A DNA stretch of 64,000 nt from Acidobacteriota bacterium (GTDB lineage: Bacteria; Acidobacteriota; UBA6911; JACQSX01). The notes under the pieces are model-generated. The model did not search any database. It was not told the origin of the DNA and saw only the letters and a list, made by a program, of their open reading frames with translations. The stretch is taken from contig JACQSX010000045.1 in NCBI GenBank assembly GCA_016211105.1, positions 35,674-99,673 on the forward strand, given 5' to 3'. This document shows positions 10,920 to 20,255 of the stretch, one piece after another (positions within the stretch are counted from its first letter, which is position 1; the number at the start of each line of letters is the position of its first letter). The position numbers and the translations under genes were made by a program.

Positions 10920-11117
10920 ACAAGAAACTCCCGTCGCGCTGATCGACGGGCGTCTGTGAGCAGGCCAACTCTCCACAGCAACCTCGCCGCGGCCCTTGAA
11001 GTGCCTGTCGGAAATGCGGATTTTCAGAATGCCGCGCTAATTACGTATTGTTACCTATAGCAAAGGCCTCAAGACTATAGATATCATAAGAGAATTGCTT
11101 TAGACGGCATTCCGCTT

Positions 11118-11234
11118 CGTGCCGGAGTGATGCGCAAACTCAACCTGAAGAGCCAGTCAGAGCTGATTCGGTACGCCCTGAGGAGGAGAATCCTTAGGAT
11201 GGAGGACCGATGGCGTTGCCGCCGATTCGCCTAG
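11118..11234 (+). pseudogene. Remnant of a LuxR/NarL-type response regulator (HTH end)
   Basis: The short frame reading RAGVMRKLNLKSQSELIRYA then LRRRIL matches the last helices of a NarL/LuxR-type DNA-binding domain, in which the recognition helix is followed by KLNLKS.SELIRYA. No receiver domain or first HTH helix is readable upstream between 10920 and 11117, and a stop follows at 11232. It is therefore the 3' relic of a response regulator, in the same frame as the downstream histidine kinase. Confidence 0.6.
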
Positions 11235-11333
11235 ACTAGAGTGGATGCGCCTGAGGATGAGCGCTCGGTTGAACCGCAGTAGTTTGAAAATGCCATCGAG
11301 GGAATCTTTCAAACCACGGTCGAGGGCAGGCTG

Positions 11334-13139
11334 GTGACCGCTAATCCGGCGCTGGCCCACATTTGGGGATACTCATCGGTTGAGGAATTGACGGCCAATG
11401 TTAGCGATGTTCGGTCTCTGTACGTAGATCCTGCCCGGAGGGACGAGCTGCTCCATCTGCTGGAGCTGCGCCGGATGGTAACGAATTTCGAAGCTCAATA
11501 TCGTTCGCGGAATCGAGTTGGGTGGATCTCAATGAACGCTCGCGCCGTGAGAGATCCAGAGGGGCGATTCGTCGGTCTCGAGGGGACGCTGATAGACATC
11601 ACCGATCGCAAACAGGCGGAAGAGGCGCTGCGCCAAAGTGAAGAGCGTTACCGCCAATTCTTTGAAGAAAATTTGGCGGGCGCCTTCATTTCTACGGCAG
11701 GAGGTCGCCTTGTCGCCTGCAATCCCGCCTTTGTGCGCATTTTTGGATTCCAATCGGTGGCCCAGGCCCTCAACGGTGATCTCCGCTCCATTTATCCCAG
11801 CCGGAAGGCGAGAGAAGACATGCTGCAGCTCCTGAGGAAGGAGAAGAAACTGCAAAATCACGAAATGGAACATCGGCGCCTGGATGGCAAGCCGGTTTAT
11901 GTCATTGCAAATGTCATTGGCACGTTCAATGAACAAGGCGAGCTGGTCGAAATCAAAGGATATGTCTTTGACAACACCGAGCGCCGGCAACTGGAAGCGC
12001 AGCTTTTCCAATCGCAGAAGATGGAAGCCGTCGGGCGCCTTGCAGGGGGAGTTGCCCATGATTTTAACAACGTGTTGACGGGCATCATGGGATATACGCA
12101 ACTGCTGCTGCAGGAAGTGGGGCCGGACGCCGCGATGCATCGCGAGCTTGCCCAGATCAACGAGCTGGCGAAACGGGCGGCGGATCTGACGCGGCAGCTT
12201 CTCGCATTCAGCCGAAAACAAACTCTCGAGCCTGTCGTCCTCAATATCAACCTCCTGGTCGAGAACACTTCCCGGATGCTCAAGACGCTTATCGGTGAAG
12301 ATGTCTCCCTCAAATTCATTCCCGCCACCGACGCGGGAAATGTTCGGGCCGACCCGGGACAGTTGGAACAGGTGCTGATGAACTTGGCCTTAAATGCCCG
12401 GGATGCCATGCCTCGGGGAGGCACGCTGATCATCGAGACTGCCAAAACAAACCTGGTCAGGGATGACCTATTGGCTGACGAAGAGATCAAACCCGGCCCG
12501 TATGTCATGGTCGCAGTGACGGATACGGGTGTAGGAATGGATGCGGCGACACGCGAGCGGATATTTGAACCATTTTTTACCACCAAGGAGACGGGAAAAG
12601 GAACGGGGCTCGGGTTGTCTACTGTGCACGGCATTGTCAAGCAGCACAATGGCCATATCTTCGTCTACAGTGAGCCGGAGAAGGGGGCCACGTTTAAAGT
12701 TTATTTGCCCCGCGTCGACATCGAGGCCCAGCAACTGGCCGTGAAGGCGCGGCGCGAACCCATGCTGCGAGGATCGGAAACGATCCTGCTTGTTGAGGAT
12801 GAAAAGGCGGTGCGGTCTCTCCTTCAAACGGCTCTTCAGACACAAGGATATATCGTTCTGAGTGCTTCCCGCCCGGATCAGGCGGAAGAACTGGTGGCGC
12901 AACACCTGGAGGATATCGCCCTTCTTCTAACGGACTTCATTATGCCCGGACGCACCGGAAAAGAGCTGTACCAGCGACTGGCTTCGCGCCACCCTACTTT
13001 GAAGGTTTTGTACATGTCTGGTTACATGGACAGGGACATGACACAAGACGGCAGACTGGAGGCGGGCACGCCCTTTCTGCAAAAGCCATTCGCGCTCACC
13101 ACACTGACACAAAAAGTGCGTGATGTGCTGGACCGGTGA
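11334..13139 (+). CDS. Hybrid sensor histidine kinase (PAS-PAS-HisKA-HATPase-REC)
   Basis: This is a soluble hybrid kinase of 601 residues. The order is a partial PAS (1-95), a second PAS (about 100-220), the HisKA dimerisation helix with phospho-acceptor H242 (GGVAHDFNN), the HATPase with N, G1 (DTGVGM) and G2 (GKGTGLGL) boxes, and a C-terminal receiver with VEDE, LLTDFIMPG and the QKPF lysine. No membrane segment is seen, so it senses a cytoplasmic signal. The only available start is GTG at 11334. The same frame upstream encodes FENAIEGIFQTTVEGRLV, the first PAS strands, but a TAG at 11280 precedes them, so the first PAS lacks its opening strand. The single receiver gene follows 30 bases later. 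Confidence 0.88.
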   Translation: MTANPALAHIWGYSSVEELTANVSDVRSLYVDPARRDELLHLLELRRMVTNFEAQYRSRNRVGWISMNARAVRDPEGRFVGLEGTLIDITDRKQAEEALRQSEERYRQFFEENLAGAFISTAGGRLVACNPAFVRIFGFQSVAQALNGDLRSIYPSRKAREDMLQLLRKEKKLQNHEMEHRRLDGKPVYVIANVIGTFNEQGELVEIKGYVFDNTERRQLEAQLFQSQKMEAVGRLAGGVAHDFNNVLTGIMGYTQLLLQEVGPDAAMHRELAQINELAKRAADLTRQLLAFSRKQTLEPVVLNINLLVENTSRMLKTLIGEDVSLKFIPATDAGNVRADPGQLEQVLMNLALNARDAMPRGGTLIIETAKTNLVRDDLLADEEIKPGPYVMVAVTDTGVGMDAATRERIFEPFFTTKETGKGTGLGLSTVHGIVKQHNGHIFVYSEPEKGATFKVYLPRVDIEAQQLAVKARREPMLRGSETILLVEDEKAVRSLLQTALQTQGYIVLSASRPDQAEELVAQHLEDIALLLTDFIMPGRTGKELYQRLASRHPTLKVLYMSGYMDRDMTQDGRLEAGTPFLQKPFALTTLTQKVRDVLDR

Positions 13140-13169
13140 ATCTGACCGCTCATTTGTGAAAGGATAAAG

Positions 13170-13535
13170 ATGTCAAAAATCCTGGTCGTCGACGATGACC
13201 CTGTCATTGTCCATTTGCTGAGAGTTTTTCTCGAGCAGAGAAACTACGAAGTCGCAACGGCTTCCAACGGAGTTGAGGCGCTTGAAAAGGTACGGGAGGA
13301 AAATCCCAAGATTGTGCTTCTGGACATCTACATGCCCGGCAAGAGTGGTTTGGCGGTCCTAAAAGAAATCAAACAATACAACAAAGACATCAGCGTGATC
13401 ATGGTGACCGCGGTGACGGATGAAGCCGTAGGCCACAATGCTTTGACCATGGGAGCCTACGACTACATCATCAAGCCTTTCGATTTAGACTATCTGGAAA
13501 AAGTGCTGTGGTGGAAGTTGCAGTTGATGAACTAA
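13170..13535 (+). CDS. Single-domain response regulator (CheY-like receiver)
   Basis: This is a stand-alone receiver of 121 residues. The acidic pair D8/D9 (VVDDDP), the phospho-acceptor D52 (LLDIYMPG), the T/S switch region (MVTAVTD) and K102 (IIKPF) are all present. With no output domain it must act by protein contact or as a phosphorelay step. The hybrid kinase 30 bases upstream on the same strand is the natural partner. A good ribosome binding site (AAAGGA) precedes the ATG. Confidence 0.93.
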   Translation: MSKILVVDDDPVIVHLLRVFLEQRNYEVATASNGVEALEKVREENPKIVLLDIYMPGKSGLAVLKEIKQYNKDISVIMVTAVTDEAVGHNALTMGAYDYIIKPFDLDYLEKVLWWKLQLMN

Positions 13536-13634
13536 CACATTCTCATTTCCCACAATCAGCCGTCAAAACCTGTTCCATTGTTGTCGTAATATCCATTGCT
13601 ATGCGGTTGTGTATCCAGGTTGTGCTTGTCACAG

Positions 13635-14078
13635 ATGGCATTACCGTTGAGCGATTGGATGTGGAGGAATTTCAAGCGTGAACTAAATCAGTCCCTTCGG
13701 CGGCGCATGCGCGCCTGGAGGAGGCGCTTTTCCCCTAGGGTCGGAGAAGCAGGGGAAACCGTGGCGCTGAGATTCTTACTTGGCAAAGGCTACGACGTGG
13801 TGGCGCGTAATTTTCGCGTCGGAAATGGGGAATTGGACATTATCGCTTACCATGGAGAGACCCTCGTCTTTGTAGAAGTAAAAACCAGGAGTCACAAGGA
13901 CCGCTACCCGCCGCAACTAGCCGTCAATAAGCGTAAAGAGGAAAAACTGGTTCGACTGGCAACTGCATTCTGCCATCGCTATGGTTTGGACCTGGTCCCG
14001 ATCCGCTTTGATGTGATCGCGGTGACCATGCAGAACGTACTGCCGCCTCGAGTGGAGCACTTCGTGGGAGCCTTTTAG
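13635..14078 (+). CDS. YraN/UPF0102 family protein
   Basis: This is a small protein with an Endonuclease-like (PD-(D/E)XK-type) fold, 148 residues from the chosen ATG. GELDIIAYHGETLVFVEVKTR contains the E-D-ExK residues of the fold. The N-terminal GEAGETVALRFLLGKGYDVVARNFR is characteristic of the family. Biological function is not settled in any organism. Starts at 13596 (TTG), 13635 and 13659 are all possible, and none has a clear ribosome binding site. It is followed directly by a decayed histidine kinase. Confidence 0.88.
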   Translation: MALPLSDWMWRNFKRELNQSLRRRMRAWRRRFSPRVGEAGETVALRFLLGKGYDVVARNFRVGNGELDIIAYHGETLVFVEVKTRSHKDRYPPQLAVNKRKEEKLVRLATAFCHRYGLDLVPIRFDVIAVTMQNVLPPRVEHFVGAF

Positions 14079-14469
14079 TGAGGAAAGGCAAGAAGATTTG
14101 GAAACCGCGACCTTGTAGAAAACAGCGAAGATCTGATCGGGACTCACGACCTGGAAGGAAGGATTCTGAGTGCCAATCGTGCCGTAGCGCGGCTATCGGG
14201 TTTTCAACAAGCTGAAGAACTCGTTGGTGTCAACATCAAGGACCTTCTGGCTCCAGAAGTACGCCATCGATTCAGCTCGTATATCGAGACGATCGTGAAG
14301 GAAGGCAGAGCCGAGGGACTTATGAAAATACGGACGCGCAACGGCGAAGAACGGATTCTGCACTACCATAATTTCCTGCACACCAGAGACCAAGATCAGC
14401 GGATTGTGCGATGTTACGGCAACAACGTGACGGAACAAAAGCGATTGGAGGCACACCTTCGCCACTCGC

Positions 14470-14477
14470 AAAAAATG
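14470..14477 (+). repeat. Target site duplication, left copy (AAAAAATG)
   Basis: The eight bases AAAAAATG directly before the insertion sequence are repeated directly after it at 15939-15946. Eight bases is the usual ISL3-family duplication length. Confidence 0.9.
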
Positions 14478-15938
14478 GGCTCTTGGTCGATTTGAGTGCA
14501 AAGGAAATGAAGGAATGGAGGAACTGACCCGGCCGCCTGCGCGGGCCCCATCTGTTGGAGGGGGGCCTGCTCGTCGGCCTGGAGATGGGAGGCGATCCCA
14601 CTAGCCATCGGACAATCCGATAGTGTCTTCTCTTGAAGTGCTAACAACAAGGGAGGACAGGTGGGATCGCGGAGAGATTGTACTTGGATTCTAGGTCTGT
14701 CGGGATTTGGAGTTGTCAGGGTAGAAGGTGATGGGGAGGAAGCCGACAGCAGGTTGCGGATTTGGCTGCAGCGGCGTGGGCGGAAGGGCTCCCGCTGCGG
14801 AGGCTGTGGCAGGCCGAGCCGGCGGGTGAGGTCGGTTCGAGACCGGACCTGGGAGGACCTGCCTTGGGCGTCACACCCGGTGACGCTGGTGTATGGGCAG
14901 CGGCGGTTGATTTGCTGGCGCTGCGGGATTCGGACCGAGAGGATTGAGTTTGCCGATCCAAAGGGCCGGGTGACGCGGCGGTTGCGCCAGCAAATCGGGG
15001 TGGACTGCCAGTCGATGCCTGTCAGTCATGCGGCGGTGCGTCACCGGGTGAGCTGGAGCAAGGCGCGGCGTGCAGAGTTGGCTTTTCTGGCCGACTGGGA
15101 CAGCCGGCGTGGGAGACGGCGACCCCGGCACATAGGATTGGATGAAATCCAAAGGGGCAAGGGGCAGCAGTTCTGGACGGTATTGTCCGACGTTGTGCGT
15201 GGAGAGGTGATGGGATTGCGACGGGATCGGACGGAAGAGACGGCCAAGAGCCTGCTGGCCACGGATCTGGATGCCCACCAGCGGGCGGCAATTCAGGCGG
15301 TGTGCACCGACATGCACCGGCCCTATCTGAACGCGGTAACGGAGGTCCTACCGAAGGCCGAGGTAGTGTTCGACAAGTTTCATGTGCTGCAACACGCCAG
15401 TGCTGCACTGGATGAGGTACGCCGGCAGGAGTTCTTTCGGGCAGGCGCTGTGATGCGGGAGCACGGGCGTGGAAAACGCTGGCTGCTGCTGCGACGCTGG
15501 AAGACGGTGAGAGGGTCGAAACGCCGGGAACTGGAGGAGCTGTTTGCTGCCAATCACCGGCTGTTCAAAGCCTATGTATTGCGCGAGCAGCTCGACCGAC
15601 TCTGGACTTACAAGACCCGGCCAGGCGTGCTGGACTTTCTGCTTGGGTGGATTAAGGCATTGCGTTGGCAGCGACTACCGGAAATGGACCGGTTGGGTGA
15701 CTTCCTTTTCCGTCACGTCGAAGGAATCGCCGCCTATTGCGATCATCCCGTCAGGTTCGGTGTAGTCGAATCAGTCAACACCACCATCAAGGCGGTCCTG
15801 CGGCGAGCCCGAGGAATGCAGAATGAAAACATACTGCTTCTGAAATTGAAGTGGGCTACCGCGCGCCCAATCCGCTCTTCACGAGACCTGGCACGCTTCT
15901 TGGGCCTTCAACCTATGTACTCAAATCGATGAAGAACC
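14478..15938 (+). mobile_element. ISL3-family insertion sequence, complete (1461 bp)
   Basis: The element is bounded by imperfect terminal inverted repeats. The left end starts GGCTCTTGGTCGATTTGAGT and the right end, read on the minus strand, starts GGTTCTTCATCGATTTGAGT; 22 of 27 bases match. It is flanked by perfect 8-bp direct repeats and carries one full-length transposase. The size and duplication length fit ISL3. The intact transposase suggests a recent insertion. Confidence 0.93.
14661..15932 (+). CDS. ISL3-family transposase
   Basis: This 423-residue DDE transposase has the ISL3 plan. An N-terminal zinc-binding domain carries C46/C49 (CGGCG) and C85/C88 (CWRCG). A central catalytic core follows with D161 (HIGLDEIQRGKG), D217 (CTDMHRPYL) and E370 (FGVVESVNTTIK). 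The FDKFHVLQH stretch around residue 238 is a family hallmark. The GTG at 14661 is preceded by GGGAGGACAG, a good ribosome binding site. The stop codon lies inside the right inverted repeat. No frame break is visible, so the enzyme may be active. Confidence 0.93.
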   Translation: MGSRRDCTWILGLSGFGVVRVEGDGEEADSRLRIWLQRRGRKGSRCGGCGRPSRRVRSVRDRTWEDLPWASHPVTLVYGQRRLICWRCGIRTERIEFADPKGRVTRRLRQQIGVDCQSMPVSHAAVRHRVSWSKARRAELAFLADWDSRRGRRRPRHIGLDEIQRGKGQQFWTVLSDVVRGEVMGLRRDRTEETAKSLLATDLDAHQRAAIQAVCTDMHRPYLNAVTEVLPKAEVVFDKFHVLQHASAALDEVRRQEFFRAGAVMREHGRGKRWLLLRRWKTVRGSKRRELEELFAANHRLFKAYVLREQLDRLWTYKTRPGVLDFLLGWIKALRWQRLPEMDRLGDFLFRHVEGIAAYCDHPVRFGVVESVNTTIKAVLRRARGMQNENILLLKLKWATARPIRSSRDLARFLGLQPMYSNR

Positions 15939-15946
15939 AAAAAATG
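15939..15946 (+). repeat. Target site duplication, right copy (AAAAAATG)
   Basis: This matches the eight bases at 14470-14477 exactly and marks the right boundary of the insertion sequence. Confidence 0.9.
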
Positions 15947-16905
15947 GATGCTCTCGGGCGGGTTGTCGGCGGAATTGTTCACGACTTCAACAACGTGCTG
16001 ACGGCAATTGACGGATACTGCCAAATTGCCCTGCACCAGGTCGCTGCGGATGATCCTTTGTGTAGTTCCCTTGAAGAGATCAAAAAGGCGGGAGTGCGCG
16101 CGAGTACCCTGACTCGGCAGCTTCTCGCCTTCAGTCGCATGCAAGAACTCCAACCGGTGTTGCTAGATTTGAACGTGATCATCGCCACCATGGAGAACTT
16201 GCTCCGGCATCTTATAAGCAGGTGGAGCTGGTGGCGGTGCTCGATCCGAGGATTGGGGGCGTCAAGGCCGATGCAGGCGAGATCGAACAGGTGACCACTA
16301 ACTTGGTGACCAACGCTAGCGACGCCATGCCGGATGGAGGACGGTTAACCGTCCGGACCAGCAATATGGATTTGGACAAGACGTACACATACGATGATGA
16401 GAAAATCCCTCCCGGTTCCTATGTGATCTTGTCGGTATGTGACACCGGAACAGGGATGAGCAAAGAAACCCGAGCGCGTATTTCCGTTCGAGCCCTTTTT
16501 CACGACCAAGGAACCGGGCCATGGAACTAGGTTGGGTCTTTCCATCGTTTACGGGACTATCAAGCAAAGCAGCGGCTACATTTGGGTCAGCAGCAAACCG
16601 GGGCGAGGCACCGCCTTTAACATTCTCCTTCCTCGCGTCTCGTAACCTTTCTCGGGCCCGCTTGGAGAGCAGCTCTCACAGACAACCAAGGAACGGTGGC
16701 TGTTTTTCTGTGCCGAGTGGACCTGGCCGTAGAGGGGCAAAGGTCTAAAAACCTTTCTGCGCGGCGTCCTTTGGTGGTTAAATGCTTTCATGGTTCAATG
16801 CCTTAATAGATGGAAAAATCTAAGAATTCGGTAAGTTAAAGCGTCAGCGGCAAGGATCAGGGACAAGATCCTCTTGCTGTTGATTTCCTGCGTTCGGAGC
16901 CAGCG

Positions 16906-19845
16906 ATGATCGGCAAAACGGTTTCTCACTATCGTGTCTTAGAGAGGCTCGGTGGTGGCGGCATGGGAGTGGTCTATAAAGCGGAAGACATTCGCCTGGG
17001 CCGTTTCGTCGCCATGAAAGTTCTGCCGGAAGAACTGGCTAACGATCGTCAAGCTTTGGAACGCTTTCAACGGGAAGCCCGGGCTGCATCCGCGCTCAAT
17101 CATCCTCACATTTGTACCATTTATGATATTGACGAGTACGAGGGAAGACCGCTCATCGTAATGGAGTTTTTGAATGGCCAGACTCTAAAACACCGCACTG
17201 CCGGCAAGCCATTTCCGGCAGACCAACTCTTGGAATTGGCAATCCAGATCGCAGGTGCATTGGAGGCTGCGCATGCGGTGGGAATCATCCATCGTGACGT
17301 CAAACCGGAGAATATTTTTGTCACACAGAGGGGTGATGCGAAGATTCTGGATTTCGGCCTGGCTAAGTCGATTTCCATGCCGAGGAAAGAATCCCAAGAG
17401 ACCGGAGTTTCCTCTCTACCAACCCTTGCTGCACCCGAAGAGTTGTTGACCAGCCCCGGCACGGCGTTAGGCACAGTGGCTTACATGTCTCCGGAGCAGG
17501 CGCTGGGGCAAGAACTGGATGCTCGTACTGACCTTTTTTCTTTCGGCGTCGTGCTGTACGAAATGGCCACCGGAACTTTACCCTTCAAGGGGAGCACGTC
17601 AGCGGCCCTCTTTGACGCCATTCTCCATAAACTTCCAACTCCGCCATTGCGTCTGAACCCAGAGTTACCGCCAGCCCTCGAACCAACGATCAACAAGGCG
17701 CTGGAAAAGAACCGCGATGTTCGTTATCAGACCGCTTCTGACCTGCGGGCAGACCTGAGGCGAGTAAAGCGCGACATGGACGTGGTATCCTCTACCGGGA
17801 TCGTGGGTTTGGACTTTACGACTTCCGATGCCGAAAGGCGAGAGGAAATCCCTTCCCGACTTGCCATCCCCACTCGACAAGCTGGCCAAGTCGCCGCTGC
17901 GAGACCGACCCCAACGTTTCTACCTGCACTTCTGCGCTCGGCAGGCCGCTGGAAATTGCCGGTGTTCGCAGCGGCGGCTGTGATCCTGATCGTGGCCGTT
18001 GCTATGTTGTATGAGCGCCCGGCGCGCGCGCTGACAGAACGCGATTTCATCCTGCTGGTAGATTTCGTTAACACCACAGGCGAGACGGTCTTTGATGGGA
18101 CGCTCAAGCAGGCTTTGGCGGTACAACTGGAGCAGTCGCCCTATTTAAATATTTTCCCCGAGGAACGGGTCCGCCGGACGCTGGGCTTTATGGACCGCTC
18201 CCCAGATGAGCGAATCACCAGCACGATCGGGCACGAAATTTGCCAACGGGAAGGAATTAAGGCAATGCTGACCGGCTCCATCACAAGTTTAGGCAGCCAT
18301 TATGTGATCGCCTTGGATGCGGTGAATGCTCGCACCGGCGATTCGCTCGCACGGGAGCAGATCGAGGCTGAGAGCAAAGAACAAGTACTGCAGGCGCTGG
18401 GTAAGGCGGCATCGAAGATGCGAGCCAAGTTGGGCGAGTCGCTCAATTCAATCCAGAAATTCGACGCTCCCGTTGAGGAAGCCACAACTTCATCCCTGGA
18501 AGCCTTGAAGGCGTACAGTCTGGGCCAGGCACAGCGAGCAAAGGGAGCGGAAGTCGAAGCCGTTCCGTTTTACAGACGTGCCATTGAGTTGGATCCAAAT
18601 TTCGCTATGGCGTACGCCAGATTGGGAGTAATTCACAGCAATCTGGGAGAGGACGAACTTTCCGCTGACTACCTCAGGAGTGCATTTGAGCGGCGGGAGC
18701 GCGTCAGCGAGCCGGAGAAGCTCTACATCCTGGCGCATTACTATTCCGATGTTACCAAGGAAGTTGACAAAGCAGTCGAAACATATCAGTTATGGAGACA
18801 GACCTATCCCCGAGACTTCACCCCGCCCAATAACCTGGCCGGCATTTACGGCTTGACCGGGCAGTTTGACAAGGCCGTGGAGGAGGCGCGGGAGGCCCTG
18901 CATGGGAATCCGAATAGCATCTTTCCCTATTCCTCCCTGGGAGAAGCCTATATGAGCCTGAATCGGTTCGACGAGGCCAAGGCAATTTATGAGAGCGCAA
19001 TCGCGCAGAAGCTCGACTCTCTGGTTCTTCGCACGGGTCTCTACACGATCGCGTTTATTCAGGGCGATACCGGGGGCATGCGGCGTCACGTCGATTCTGT
19101 CAAAGGTAAACCCTATGAATGGGTGATCGTTTCGCTCGAGGCACGGGCAGCCGCCTTTGAGGGCAAGCTGCGGAAGGCCAGAGAAAGTTATCGCCGCTCC
19201 ATTGAGTTAGGCCGACCCGGCCGTTTAAAAGCGGCGGTGGCAGAGATCGCCGCCACAGCGGCGCTGACCGAGGCGGCGTTCGAAAACTTCACCCGGGCAC
19301 GCGAAAGCGCTACAGCGGCAATGGCGATCGCGCGTAGCCGCAGTGTCGTCGCGGCTGCTTCTTGCGCGCTGGCGCTTTCTGGCGCTGTCGGCCCTGCCCA
19401 GACGTTAAACGATGAACTGCGCAAGCGTTTTCCTACCGATACGCTCCTCAGGACTGTGGCGCTGTCCACAACCGACGCCGTCATCGAAATCAATCGCGGG
19501 AACCCCGGGAAGGCAATCGAGTTACTACAAGCAACCATGCCTTACGAACTGGGTTTATCATTCTTCGGTTGGCCCATCTACATTCGTGGTCAGGCTTACC
19601 TGCGTTTACGAGCAGGAGCGCAGGCGGTGTCGGAGTTTCAGAAAATCTTGGATCACAGGGGTGTGTTTGCGATTTCTCCACTTTATCCTTTGGCTCATCT
19701 GGGGCAGGCGCGGGCCTGGGCGTTGGCAGGCGACGCTGCCCGAAGCCGTCGGGCTTACCAGGACTTTTTTGCGCTGTGGAAAGAAGCCGATCCCGATATT
19801 CCCGTTCTCCAAGAGGCCAAGAGAGAATACGCGAAGCTGAATTGA
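16906..19845 (+). CDS. Membrane-anchored Ser/Thr protein kinase with TPR tail
   Basis: This is a Hanks-type kinase of 979 residues. The kinase domain spans about 9-285, with a glycine loop ([13 protein letters not shown]), K38, the HRDVKPEN catalytic loop (D131), DFG (D149) and an APE-like MSPEQAL. A single transmembrane helix lies at about 351-368. The outer part starts with a domain that could bind a ligand (380-520), then holds TPR-like repeats such as [27 protein letters not shown] near 550. This design is very common in Acidobacteriota, where many paralogues exist per genome. Substrates are unknown. The ATG lies 261 bases after the decayed histidine kinase. Confidence 0.95.
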   Translation: MIGKTVSHYRVLERLGGGGMGVVYKAEDIRLGRFVAMKVLPEELANDRQALERFQREARAASALNHPHICTIYDIDEYEGRPLIVMEFLNGQTLKHRTAGKPFPADQLLELAIQIAGALEAAHAVGIIHRDVKPENIFVTQRGDAKILDFGLAKSISMPRKESQETGVSSLPTLAAPEELLTSPGTALGTVAYMSPEQALGQELDARTDLFSFGVVLYEMATGTLPFKGSTSAALFDAILHKLPTPPLRLNPELPPALEPTINKALEKNRDVRYQTASDLRADLRRVKRDMDVVSSTGIVGLDFTTSDAERREEIPSRLAIPTRQAGQVAAARPTPTFLPALLRSAGRWKLPVFAAAAVILIVAVAMLYERPARALTERDFILLVDFVNTTGETVFDGTLKQALAVQLEQSPYLNIFPEERVRRTLGFMDRSPDERITSTIGHEICQREGIKAMLTGSITSLGSHYVIALDAVNARTGDSLAREQIEAESKEQVLQALGKAASKMRAKLGESLNSIQKFDAPVEEATTSSLEALKAYSLGQAQRAKGAEVEAVPFYRRAIELDPNFAMAYARLGVIHSNLGEDELSADYLRSAFERRERVSEPEKLYILAHYYSDVTKEVDKAVETYQLWRQTYPRDFTPPNNLAGIYGLTGQFDKAVEEAREALHGNPNSIFPYSSLGEAYMSLNRFDEAKAIYESAIAQKLDSLVLRTGLYTIAFIQGDTGGMRRHVDSVKGKPYEWVIVSLEARAAAFEGKLRKARESYRRSIELGRPGRLKAAVAEIAATAALTEAAFENFTRARESATAAMAIARSRSVVAAASCALALSGAVGPAQTLNDELRKRFPTDTLLRTVALSTTDAVIEINRGNPGKAIELLQATMPYELGLSFFGWPIYIRGQAYLRLRAGAQAVSEFQKILDHRGVFAISPLYPLAHLGQARAWALAGDAARSRRAYQDFFALWKEADPDIPVLQEAKREYAKLN

Positions 19846-19908
19846 TCCGGTGGTTGAGCGATACCCAACTTGCTTCTAATAGCACGCGCGGACACGCGGT
19901 TGGGTCAA

Positions 19909-19938
19909 TTGACTTGTCTTTTGTTGCTCGCTTATACT
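19909..19938 (+). promoter_or_regulatory. Promoter of tRNA-Gly
   Basis: TTGACT at 19909-19914 and TATACT at 19933-19938 are separated by 18 bases, a near-consensus housekeeping promoter. The predicted start is about 25 bases before the mature tRNA. Confidence 0.7.
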
Positions 19939-19969
19939 CGGTAGGTCTGAAGGCTTTGGAAGCGAGAGA

Positions 19970-20044
<75 letters not shown>

Positions 20045-20255
20045 TCTTTTCCTTTTTCTACGTCAGTGCTTTGGTCGTCGGGTGAAGTCATCGCCCATCA
20101 AATCGGCCGTGATTGTTCCCTCGGAGTACTTCGTCCTGCAATGTAAATGCCCGAAGGAGATATGTCCGAGTGCTATTGCTCGGGGCAAGCGATAGGGGTA
20201 ACCATTTCAGGCAGGGGCCCAATTTGTTATTAGAGGAACAATCGGGAGAGGTGCG

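Larger units (their letters stand above)
14082..16645 (+). pseudogene. PAS sensor histidine kinase interrupted by an ISL3-type element
   Basis: The 5' part (14082-14477) encodes a PAS domain (ENSEDLIGTHDLEGRILSAN to EQKRLEAHLRHSQKM) with no usable in-frame start. The insertion sequence at 14478-15938 then splits the gene. After the element the reading continues as DALGRVVGGIVHDFNNVLT, so H-box and dimerisation helix are intact. The frame shifts near 16205-16220 and again near 16480, yet the HATPase remains readable across frames: [34 protein letters not shown] and [12 protein letters not shown]. It stops at 16643-16645. Removing the element and one target copy joins HSQKM to DALGR in frame, which proves the two halves were one gene. 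Confidence 0.92.
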
